Shown here piece after piece: positions 1-6,954 of a stretch of 64,000 nt of DNA (within the stretch, counting starts at the first letter, position 1; each line of letters starts with the position of its first letter). Below the pieces are notes generated by a model. The model was not told the DNA's origin. It saw only the letters and a list, made by a program, of their open reading frames with translations, and made no database searches. Source of the DNA: Photobacterium kishitanii (GTDB lineage: Bacteria; Pseudomonadota; Gammaproteobacteria; Enterobacterales; Vibrionaceae); the NCBI RefSeq assembly GCF_003026355.1, contig NZ_PYON01000002.1, forward strand, positions 398,058 through 462,057, read 5' to 3'. Position numbers and translations under genes: made by a program.

Positions 1-396
1 ACAGTTCCTTGTGGTACGGTGACAGTACAAGATTCAACGACGATATCTAACACCAATATGAGTGTTACTAAAGAGCAAGCGTTAGATGCTGGCTGTGATG
101 GGAGTGCGGATGGGCCGTTCTCTACCAATAATATTTCAGCAGCACCTGATGAATGTGTTATTTATCAACTAAAAGCACAAAACATCGGGATCAAAAATGC
201 TGTGAATGTAAAAATAACAGACGCAGCACCAACATTTACTACTTTCCTTGTCATTCCTGGCACAATTCCAACCATAACGACGGGAACAATTAATCCGATA
301 ACGAATGGTGGACAGGGGGCTATTGTAGGTACCGCTGGTACTGTTACTCCTGGTAACTCAGAGACATTAATATTTGGTATAAGGATAGATAAATAA
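1..396 (+). CDS. 3' end of a DUF11-like repetitive surface/exported protein (5' truncated by window edge)
   Basis: The reading frame is open from the first base to a TAA at 394-396, so 131 residues of a longer protein are visible and the true start lies upstream of the window. The visible part is a Ser/Thr/Asn-rich beta-type domain in which a phrase like 'YQLKAQNIGIKNAVNVKITDA' (shortened here) recalls DUF11 repeats of large bacterial surface or secreted proteins. Two cysteines (in DAGCDG and DECVIY) could pair outside the cytoplasm. No membrane anchor or sorting motif is seen at the C-terminus, which ends GIRIDK. It is followed by a terminator hairpin. The family assignment rests on composition and short motifs only. 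Confidence 0.6.
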   Translation, partial: TVPCGTVTVQDSTTISNTNMSVTKEQALDAGCDGSADGPFSTNNISAAPDECVIYQLKAQNIGIKNAVNVKITDAAPTFTTFLVIPGTIPTITTGTINPITNGGQGAIVGTAGTVTPGNSETLIFGIRIDK

Positions 397-434
397 GAGC
401 TAATTAAAAGTTATCGTTATTGTTGACGGAAACC

Positions 435-469
435 CTTGCTTGGTTACTATTGATCAAGCAAGTTTTTTT
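435..469 (+). terminator. Rho-independent terminator of the surface-protein gene
   Basis: An 8-bp stem (CTTGCTTG at 435-442 with CAAGCAAG at 455-462) is followed directly by seven T. It lies about 40 bases after the stop codon of the plus-strand gene. Confidence 0.8.
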
Positions 470-502
470 GTTTAGATAAATATAATGTTCAATTATTAAA
501 AT

Positions 503-538
503 AAAACCCTGTAATTAAATAATTAATTACAGGGTTTT
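503..538. terminator. Bidirectional terminator, mainly for the Sel1 lipoprotein gene
   Basis: A 14-bp perfect stem (503-516 with 525-538) carries A-tracts before and T-tracts after, so it can act from both sides. It lies 20 bases past the stop codon of the minus-strand gene. Confidence 0.75.
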
Positions 539-557
539 GTCTTTCTATATTAACAAA

Positions 558-1676
558 CTAGTTATTGTTAGACAGGATATTTATTGCTCGTTTATTACCT
601 TTTAATGCGGATTTTTTGAGCCAATACTCAGCTTGTGAAATTGATGAATTAACACCATCGCCATTTATATAAATACTTGCTAAATTATACATTGCTTTAT
701 TATTGCCATGAGATGCTGATTTCTTATACCAATAAATAGCTTCATTGAAGTCTTGTTTAATTAATTCACCTTGATCATATAATTTTGCTAATTCAAAGCT
801 TGCTGCAGGGTATCCTTTTTCATCGGCTGATTTTAGATTGTTAATAGCAATGTTAATATCGTTATCTATTAATTCTAAATTATCAATGCTTAAAATAGCA
901 AGATCAAATAATGCTTCTGGTAGTTCATTCTCTGCTGCAGTTTTTAAATGCGTAAAACTTTTTTTAGTATCAATAGGGACATCATATAGTCCATGATGAT
1001 AGATATCACCTAATAGAAGATGTGAGTATTGATGGCCTTTTTCTGCTGATTGTTGTAATAAATTTATAGCTTGTGAAATATTACGATTTAATTTTAGATA
1101 AGAAATGGCCAATAAATGATTTGAATATTCATTATTATTTTTGTTATTTTTAAGAAGCTCAATAACTTTTAAATGTTGTTGTTGTCTGAAGTAGATGTAT
1201 CCGAGTGAATAGGATGATGGAATGTGTTGATTTTCATGGTTAATTATCAAATATGATTCAGCTTCTTTGTAGTCAATATCACCACCTCGCCCATCAATTA
1301 ACATTAAAGCATAGTAATAACGACTAAGGAGATGATCTTTTTCAGCGGCTTGTTTATAAAGAGAACGCGCTTTATCTTCAGATAACGGAATTAATTTACC
1401 TTCTTCATATAGAGCGGCTAAATAAAACATTGCATCAGGATCGTCCCTTGCGTAAGAAATTATTTTATCAAGATATAATTTACGTTGACTAACGGATGTG
1501 TTTTTGTCTTCTATAGCTAAAATAGCGATAGTTAATGGAGACGGTTGTTGGTCTTTATTTTGTGACGAAATTAAGTTTTGTTTGTTTTTATCTATATTAG
1601 AATTAGTTTGTAGGAAAGTATTTTCTGCTGAGCAGCTAGTTAGTATTATTAAACTTGATAATATGAGTCTTTTCAT
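558..1676 (-). CDS. Sel1-repeat (TPR-like) lipoprotein
   Basis: The 372-residue product begins with a lipoprotein signal, MKRLILSSLIILTSC, whose LTSC lipobox predicts lipidation and membrane anchoring in the envelope. The rest is built from Sel1-like repeats of about 36 residues; examples are the stretches around AEKDHLLSRYYYALMLIDG, ADEKGYPAASFELAKLYDQG and SASHGNNKAMYNLASIYING. Sel1 repeats form alpha-solenoids that bind partner proteins, so a scaffolding role in the envelope is likely, but no partner is shown here. The start is supported by an AGGAGA Shine-Dalgarno 7-8 bases upstream. It diverges from the next lipoprotein gene, only 61 bases away. Confidence 0.85.
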   Translation of the reverse strand: MKRLILSSLIILTSCSAENTFLQTNSNIDKNKQNLISSQNKDQQPSPLTIAILAIEDKNTSVSQRKLYLDKIISYARDDPDAMFYLAALYEEGKLIPLSEDKARSLYKQAAEKDHLLSRYYYALMLIDGRGGDIDYKEAESYLIINHENQHIPSSYSLGYIYFRQQQHLKVIELLKNNKNNNEYSNHLLAISYLKLNRNISQAINLLQQSAEKGHQYSHLLLGDIYHHGLYDVPIDTKKSFTHLKTAAENELPEALFDLAILSIDNLELIDNDINIAINNLKSADEKGYPAASFELAKLYDQGELIKQDFNEAIYWYKKSASHGNNKAMYNLASIYINGDGVNSSISQAEYWLKKSALKGNKRAINILSNNN

Positions 1677-1737
1677 TATTGATTTCTCCTATCCCTGTAC
1701 TATTGTTATTTTAGAACATAACTTAAAGGGATGTATT

Positions 1738-2343
1738 ATGCGCGTGATATTTATTTCATTATGCTTTTTGTTATTAACAGCATGTGCTTCAAGTAATTTA
1801 ACATCGTCATGGGTAGATAAGACATATACTAAAATGCCAATTAAAAGTTCATTAGTGGTCGCTATGTCTGATAATTTACGTATCAGACGTATATTTGAAG
1901 ATGATATGGTTCAAGACTTACAAGCGAAAGGTGTTAATGCTATTGCTAGTTCGCAATTATTTCCTAATCGATTACCATCAAAAAGTGATATAGCAGGGTA
2001 TATTAATAAACATAATACCCAAACAGTTTTTGTTGCTAAATTAGTTAATATTGAGGAAAAAAATATTAATTATCCAGGAAGTCGTTATGGTTATGGAGGC
2101 TATAGTAGTGGGCTTTCATTTAATAATTATTATAATAACTCTTATAGTTATATTTATGATGATAGCTATACCGTATCGTACGAATTCGTTAATGTTGAAT
2201 TTACGTTGTTTGATACACAAAGTCATAAGCCGATTTGGTCAACATCATCAGAGTCAGTTGATCCAAACAATATGAACGATATTATTGCTGAGTTAACCCA
2301 TATTTTAATTGAAAATATGCAAGATAATGGTGTTGTGAGATAA
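1738..2343 (+). CDS. DUF4136-like lipoprotein
   Basis: I chose the ATG at 1738 although the frame is open further upstream, because it begins a clear lipoprotein signal (MRVIFISLCFLLLTAC) and follows an AAGGGA ribosome-binding site. The mature protein starts CASSNLTSSWVDKTY. The body (201 residues in all) has the 'SSWVD...' opening, a Tyr/Ser/Gly/Asn-rich insert near the middle (YGYGGYSSG) and a C-terminal segment on beta-strand rhythm ending in a helix. This pattern is common in DUF4136 and related envelope lipoproteins of unknown function. The assignment is by resemblance. It shares a short divergent promoter region with the Sel1 lipoprotein. Confidence 0.8.
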   Translation: MRVIFISLCFLLLTACASSNLTSSWVDKTYTKMPIKSSLVVAMSDNLRIRRIFEDDMVQDLQAKGVNAIASSQLFPNRLPSKSDIAGYINKHNTQTVFVAKLVNIEEKNINYPGSRYGYGGYSSGLSFNNYYNNSYSYIYDDSYTVSYEFVNVEFTLFDTQSHKPIWSTSSESVDPNNMNDIIAELTHILIENMQDNGVVR

Positions 2344-2375
2344 CGTTATTACTATAACCACATGTTTTTTGTCTT

Positions 2376-2413
2376 AGCCTTACGGCATTAGTGCCTGCCG
2401 TAAGGCTTTTTAA
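2376..2413 (+). terminator. Rho-independent terminator
   Basis: A 12-bp perfect stem (AGCCTTACGGCA at 2376-2387 with its complement at 2396-2407) is followed by a run of T, 33 bases after the lipoprotein stop codon. Confidence 0.85.
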
Positions 2414-2505
2414 ATTGTGGTAATGACAAAAATCAACTTTTGTATGATGAAATATTACGCACTTGAGTTGATTCCTTGTGGGTATTTTGATATTTGTGCT
2501 ACGAA

Positions 2506-2554
2506 TTGATATAAATCAAATAATAACAATGGCAGTTACACTATTATGCACAAG
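2506..2554 (+). promoter_or_regulatory. FNR-type class II promoter of selC-selA-selB
   Basis: TTGATATAAATCAA at 2506-2519 matches the FNR consensus TTGAT-N4-ATCAA exactly. A -10 hexamer TATTAT lies at 2542-2547, which predicts transcription from about 2554 and puts the centre of the box at -41.5, the standard class II FNR spacing. No good -35 is present, as expected when an activator substitutes for it. The predicted start is just before the mature tRNA-Sec. Direct observation: the box and the -10. Inference: anaerobic induction. Confidence 0.65.
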
Positions 2555-2560
2555 AATCTC

Positions 2561-2652
2561 GGAATGAGATGAGGTCTGGTGGCCTTCTCGGTCTTCAAAA
2601 CCGATGTGAGCTGTATAAGCTTTGGTAGGTTCAATTCCTGCCTCTTCCGCCA
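2561..2652 (+). tRNA. selC: tRNA-Sec (anticodon UCA)
   Basis: This is a 92-base tRNA with a UCA anticodon at 2595-2597 in a 7-base loop closed by TCGGT/ACCGA. It has a long D stem, a long variable arm (around 2605-2624), a T arm GTAGG-TTCAATT-CCTGC and an encoded CCA end. These are hallmarks of selenocysteine tRNA. The acceptor stem pairs 5' GGAA-GAG with 3' CTCTTCC, leaving one unpaired T at position 5 of the 5' strand, so the usual 8-bp bacterial acceptor appears as 7 bp plus a bulge. It lies 60 bases before selA, and fdhF in this window supplies a UGA for it to read. Confidence 0.93.
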
Positions 2653-2712
2653 TTTTTCGCGCGTTTAAATGGTTCCTCTGCTACTCTTACTATCTCATTT
2701 TGAGTTCATAGT

Positions 2713-4161
2713 ATGAGTGCTGTTGTCTGCAATTCAGCCAAGGAACTTACCGTGACCACGATAACATCTTCAGATCTACCTTCTTCACCGACAGTACCAA
2801 CTCTCAATTATCGTTTACCTCAAATTGAACAATTACTGCAGCATCCAGATTTAGCTGATTACGTGCGTTTACTCAGCCGTCCAGTTGTGACCAATACCTT
2901 GCGAGACTTATTTACGTCTATTCGTCAACATCCTGATTTTAAAACCCAAGGTGTCAATGATATTGATGTCATGGAATTAGTATTTAATAGTTGTCGTCAA
3001 CTGTACCGACGTCGTCAACAACGGGTGATTAATGCTACTGGTATTGCAGTGCACACCAACCTAGGGCGTTCACCAATTAATGAGCAAATCTGGGACAATG
3101 TAAAAGCAGTTAATACTGGCTATAACAATCTTGAATTGAAGCTAAGTGATGGCAAGCGTGGTGATCGTAATGGCCTATTATCAACGTTAATCCATTCGTG
3201 GATAGGGGCTGAAGATTGTGTGGTGGTGAATAATAACGCCGCATCAGTATATTTAGTCCTCCATGCTCTAGCGGCCGGCAAAGAAGTTATAGTGTCACGG
3301 GGTGAGCAAGTACAAATTGGTGGCGGTTTTCGTATTCCTGATATTTTAGCACTTTCTGGGTGTAAGTTAGTTGAAGTTGGTACTACTAATATCACTACGA
3401 GCGATGACTATATTAATGCGATCACTGAAAATACAGCGATGGTATTAATGGTGCATCAGTCTAATTTTTCAATGCAGGGATTTACTGAGTCACCTGATAT
3501 TCAAGATGTAGCTCAACGTTTACCTGAACATGTTTCATTAGTGATTGATCAAGGGTCCGGTTTATCGTCAGAGCAATACGCCCAAAGTGAGGTGTCTTTA
3601 CCGCGCTATTTGCAGATGGGCGCCGATTTAGTGTGTTTTTCTGGTGATAAAATTATCGGTGGACCGCAAGCAGGTATTATTGCTGGTTGCCAAACGCTTT
3701 GCCAACAATTAGCCAAGAATCCGATGATGCGTACTTTCCGTCCAGGACGAATTGTATTATCGATGCTAGAGCAATTATTAGTCCAGAAACTAAACCGTAA
3801 TCCTGCCGCGTTTGGTGTGGCTCAGCAAGCGTTAGATCGTGCTAAAGACAGTCAATCTCTCGCTCAACAATGGGCGCAACGCTGGAAATCTTATGTTCAG
3901 GCTGTGCCTCTTGTGATGCAAGTTGGTGGTGGCGCAATCCCAAGTGAAACTTATCCTTGTTATGGGCTAAAACTTACCTTACCGGGTAAAGCCCAATTAC
4001 ATTTAGATGCGCTACGTGACTTGCCGATACCCATTATTGGTTATGTTAATAGTAATCAGCTGCTATTGAATGTCGCGACCTTATTAGAAAGTGATCATGC
4101 AGCATTTATTGCTCAACTTGACAACTATATTCAATCTTACATCCATACTGAGGCTAAATAA
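2713..4161 (+). CDS. selA: L-seryl-tRNA(Sec) selenium transferase SelA
   Basis: SelA is a cytoplasmic PLP enzyme that converts seryl-tRNA(Sec) to selenocysteyl-tRNA(Sec) with selenophosphate. The 482-residue product has the family pattern throughout: an N-terminal tRNA-binding helical part, NATGIAVHTNLGRSP, and the PLP-lysine motif SGDKIIGGPQAGI with the predicted Schiff-base lysine at K313. It is slightly longer than the 463-residue E. coli protein because of an N-terminal Ser/Thr/Pro stretch; an internal start is possible, but ATG 2713 is the first in frame. It sits directly after selC and overlaps selB by one base, so the three form one selenocysteine operon. Confidence 0.97.
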   Translation: MSAVVCNSAKELTVTTITSSDLPSSPTVPTLNYRLPQIEQLLQHPDLADYVRLLSRPVVTNTLRDLFTSIRQHPDFKTQGVNDIDVMELVFNSCRQLYRRRQQRVINATGIAVHTNLGRSPINEQIWDNVKAVNTGYNNLELKLSDGKRGDRNGLLSTLIHSWIGAEDCVVVNNNAASVYLVLHALAAGKEVIVSRGEQVQIGGGFRIPDILALSGCKLVEVGTTNITTSDDYINAITENTAMVLMVHQSNFSMQGFTESPDIQDVAQRLPEHVSLVIDQGSGLSSEQYAQSEVSLPRYLQMGADLVCFSGDKIIGGPQAGIIAGCQTLCQQLAKNPMMRTFRPGRIVLSMLEQLLVQKLNRNPAAFGVAQQALDRAKDSQSLAQQWAQRWKSYVQAVPLVMQVGGGAIPSETYPCYGLKLTLPGKAQLHLDALRDLPIPIIGYVNSNQLLLNVATLLESDHAAFIAQLDNYIQSYIHTEAK

Positions 4162-6002
4162 TGGTGGCATCATCAACACAATATCAAGCAGTGGTTGGTC
4201 TTGCTGGCCATGTTGATCATGGAAAAACCGCACTTATCGAAGCATTAACAGGCATGATAACCGCACGACCTCATGAGCAGCAATTAGGGATGACTCAGGA
4301 TTTAGGCTTTGCCCATTTTCAAGACGATAATGGCAATACCATCGGGGTGGTTGATGTTCCTGGTCATGAGCGTTATTTACGCAATATGGTTGCTGGTGTA
4401 TGGCATTTGAATGTGCTGCTGTTGGTGGTTGCTGCGGATGAAGGCTGGATGCCAATGACTACTTCACATCTTGATGTCGCCCATGCGATGGGTATTGAAG
4501 ATATTGTGGTGTGTATTAACAAACGCGATAAAGTCAGCGCAGAACATTTAGCAATAATAGAAGATCAAGTTTTAGAACAGGTGATGGAACGCAGTGGATT
4601 ATTACCTGAAATTGTTACAGTTTCTGCGTTAAAAAAAGACAATATTGCTGCTTTACGTCAGCTTTTGATTGAAACAGTACAAGTTAATATTGCTCGTCAT
4701 AAAGTAGTCGTACCATCGAGTAGTGATGAAAATATCGACGCTGACCAAGTTAGTGCGCCTTTAATGTATATTGATCGGGTCTTTGTCGTAAATGGTATTG
4801 GTACAGTTCTCACTGGTACGTTAGCGCAGGGGCAATTAGCGATTGGTGATAAAGTACGTTGTCAGCCATCAAATCTTGTTGGAACTGTGCGATCTATTCA
4901 AGCTTATCATCAACAGTTAACTTCAGTTTCGGCAACATGTCGTGTGGCTGTTAATGTCAAAGGTGTTGGTCGTAAAGACGTTGCCAGAGGACACTTGATA
5001 ACTGGCATGGATCAACAAATCACTTTACGTGATCAATGCATTGTTCGATTAACAAAAACAGCGCTTAAGTTAAAAGTTAAAAAACAACGCCAAGTGGAAG
5101 TTGCAATGGGGACGTGGCATGGTACTGCACGTTTGAGTTATATCCCTAATACTGAGCTGGCACGATTAGTGTTTGAAAAGCCAATGCCATTATTATTTGG
5201 ACAACGATTAGCGATGATCCAAAAAGGCGGTAGTGGTTTACAGCACGGTGCAGAAGTGGTGTGGACTGATTATATCTTTGGTTATCAAAAACGCCGTTTA
5301 TATGATGTGTTGAATAATTTACCCCAGCAATTACAGCCAGAGTCACAACGACAGATGTTGTTAGTATTACAGGGGTATTTTGAATGCCATGAAGTTGATT
5401 TCAAACCGTTAGAACAACAAACTTTCATCGCCCCATTTTGTTTTGATAGCCAATGGTTAGCCAATATATCTCTGCAGATCGAAACATTACTCAATGCCGG
5501 GATCTCAATGGCTTCAGCTGAATTATGCAGTCGTTTGCGAATCAACGATGCTGTGATTGAGTTGATAATGCAGCGCTTGAAACAGCAAGATAAAGTCCAT
5601 TTAAGTTACGGTAAATGGTGCAGCGGACAAGGCGATAATGAAGATGATTTGCCGCAAGTAGCGTTAGATATTTTGCATCAAATTCGTCAGTTTGGTAAAG
5701 CAGGTCTTGAGCTTAATAAAGTAAAAATTACGGGTGGTAAAAAGTGGTTACGACAATTAAGTCATCAGAAATATATTACCGCACTTGATGAAAATATCTA
5801 TTTTGATATGGGGGTATATTTAGCGCTTGTTAAAGCCGTAATTGCTGATCATCAACCCCATGATCGTATTTCGATGACAGATATAAAAGATCGTACAGAA
5901 CTAAGCCGTAAATATTCAATTCCTCTTGCCAATCGAATGGAAAAAGATGGTTGGGTTAAGCGTGATAATGATGAACGTATTATTTTAAAAGCATGGCAAT
6001 AA
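4161..6002 (+). CDS. selB: Selenocysteine-specific elongation factor SelB
   Basis: SelB carries Sec-tRNA(Sec) to the ribosome and binds the SECIS hairpin behind a UGA codon. The 613-residue protein starts with an EF-Tu-like GTPase domain: G1 GHVDHGKT (residues 16-23), G3 DVPGHE and G4 NKRD. Domains 2 and 3 follow (YIDRVFVVNGIGTVLTGTL), then a long C-terminal part made of winged-helix repeats that bind SECIS RNA. Length is like E. coli SelB (614). The G2 region reads GMTQDLGFAHF where E. coli has GMTIDLGYAYW. Its ATG overlaps the selA stop (TAATG), which implies coupled translation. Its client is fdhF at 14.8 kb. Confidence 0.97.
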   Translation: MVASSTQYQAVVGLAGHVDHGKTALIEALTGMITARPHEQQLGMTQDLGFAHFQDDNGNTIGVVDVPGHERYLRNMVAGVWHLNVLLLVVAADEGWMPMTTSHLDVAHAMGIEDIVVCINKRDKVSAEHLAIIEDQVLEQVMERSGLLPEIVTVSALKKDNIAALRQLLIETVQVNIARHKVVVPSSSDENIDADQVSAPLMYIDRVFVVNGIGTVLTGTLAQGQLAIGDKVRCQPSNLVGTVRSIQAYHQQLTSVSATCRVAVNVKGVGRKDVARGHLITGMDQQITLRDQCIVRLTKTALKLKVKKQRQVEVAMGTWHGTARLSYIPNTELARLVFEKPMPLLFGQRLAMIQKGGSGLQHGAEVVWTDYIFGYQKRRLYDVLNNLPQQLQPESQRQMLLVLQGYFECHEVDFKPLEQQTFIAPFCFDSQWLANISLQIETLLNAGISMASAELCSRLRINDAVIELIMQRLKQQDKVHLSYGKWCSGQGDNEDDLPQVALDILHQIRQFGKAGLELNKVKITGGKKWLRQLSHQKYITALDENIYFDMGVYLALVKAVIADHQPHDRISMTDIKDRTELSRKYSIPLANRMEKDGWVKRDNDERIILKAWQ

Positions 6003-6044
6003 ATACGACGCAAGTGATGTTTGAGATTTATTGTTAAGCAATGA

Positions 6045-6085
6045 TGCCCCTTACTTTAAGCAGTGATAAGTAAGGGGCATTTTTG
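6045..6085 (+). terminator. Terminator of the selC-selAB operon
   Basis: A 12-bp perfect stem (TGCCCCTTACTT at 6045-6056 with its complement at 6068-6079) followed by T5 lies 42 bases after the selB stop codon. Confidence 0.88.
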
Positions 6086-6134
6086 TATATAACACCTGGT
6101 GATGTGATGAAAAAACGATTTTTGAAATATATGC

Positions 6135-6175
6135 TTCGACAGTTAATGTCGAAAGGTGTCGACATTGAGTGTCGA
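6135..6175 (+). promoter_or_regulatory. Upstream activating sequence of the hyc operon (probable FhlA sites)
   Basis: Three close TGTCGA-type elements are seen. TTCGACA (6135-6141) and TGTCGAA (6147-6153) form a perfect inverted repeat with a 5-base spacer. TGTCGACA (6157-6164) is a palindrome by itself. TGTCGA recurs at 6170. FhlA of E. coli is reported to recognise motifs of the TGTCG...TGACA type upstream of sigma-54 promoters. The cluster lies about 115-155 bases upstream of the -24 element, a normal enhancer distance, and the same motif is clustered before hydN-fdhF. Binding by this FhlA is inferred. Confidence 0.65.
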
Positions 6176-6289
6176 TAGTAGAGGGTATGACACACGGAAG
6201 TCTGTATTTGTTATACAGGAAAGCATTTTTTAACCACTACATTTTATTAACTCATTGATATTAAAGGATCTATATAAATAATTCCTGTG

Positions 6290-6304
6290 TGGCATATTTC
6301 TTGC
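6290..6304 (+). promoter_or_regulatory. Sigma-54 promoter (-24/-12) of hycB
   Basis: TGGCAT at 6290-6295 and TTGC at 6301-6304 place the invariant GG and GC exactly 10 bases apart, as RpoN promoters require. The predicted start is near 6316, leaving a short leader before hycB at 6340. Confidence 0.8.
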
Positions 6305-6339
6305 TTTAATAGGTTTTTTTGCGATTGACTAGGTAGACA

Positions 6340-6954
6340 ATGAAAAGCTTTGTAATTGCAGATCCTGAGAAGTGTATTGGTTGTGGCACCTGCATGGCAG
6401 CATGTTCGACAGTACATAAACAACAAGGACTGCAAAGCCATCCCCGCCTGACCGTGGTTAAACTAGATGACGCTACCGCGCCTGTAATGTGTCGTCATTG
6501 TGAAGATGCACCTTGTGCCACTGTATGTCCAGTACAAGCGATCACTAAACAACAAGATCGTGTCATGCTTAATGAAACATTATGCGTAGGTTGTACTTTA
6601 TGTGCTGTTGCTTGTCCTTTTGGTGCAATCGCTTTTGATGGTAGTCGACCTGTTGCGATGGCAAATAGTTATGATACCTATATCCCTTCAACCATTCGTT
6701 CAAGTAACCCTTCAACTTCAATTCCAAGCACATTTGGTCAAGATATTCTAGCTTGGGAACCTGGAGTAAAGAGCATTGCTGTTAAATGTGATTTGTGTGG
6801 TTTCCGTGAACAAGGACCAGCCTGTGCTGAAGTCTGTCCAACACAAGCGATCGTGATGATCGATGAAGCTAATATTGCTAAAGCGCGTGATATTAAACGT
6901 GAGTGTGCGGCAGATAGTTCAGCGTCAGCCAAAGGTGGAGCAGTAACACGATGA
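6340..6954 (+). CDS. hycB: Formate hydrogenlyase 4Fe-4S electron-transfer subunit HycB
   Basis: HycB passes electrons from formate dehydrogenase H to hydrogenase-3 on the cytoplasmic side of the membrane. The 204-residue protein has four cysteine groups of the bacterial ferredoxin type, in order CIGCGTCMAAC, CRHCEDAPCATVC, CVGCTLCAVAC and CDLCGFREQGPACAEVC, enough for four 4Fe-4S clusters. A low-complexity Ser/Pro/Thr stretch around residues 118-130 separates clusters and is not typical of E. coli HycB. It is first in the hyc operon, 36 bases after the sigma-54 promoter, with an AGG Shine-Dalgarno. Its stop overlaps the hycC start (ATGA). There is no hycA in front of it. Confidence 0.92.
   Translation: MKSFVIADPEKCIGCGTCMAACSTVHKQQGLQSHPRLTVVKLDDATAPVMCRHCEDAPCATVCPVQAITKQQDRVMLNETLCVGCTLCAVACPFGAIAFDGSRPVAMANSYDTYIPSTIRSSNPSTSIPSTFGQDILAWEPGVKSIAVKCDLCGFREQGPACAEVCPTQAIVMIDEANIAKARDIKRECAADSSASAKGGAVTR

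Noticed and set aside
2051..2275. A 74-codon frame within the DUF4136-like gene.
   Set aside because: It is a shadow frame of the lipoprotein gene and has no signal of its own.
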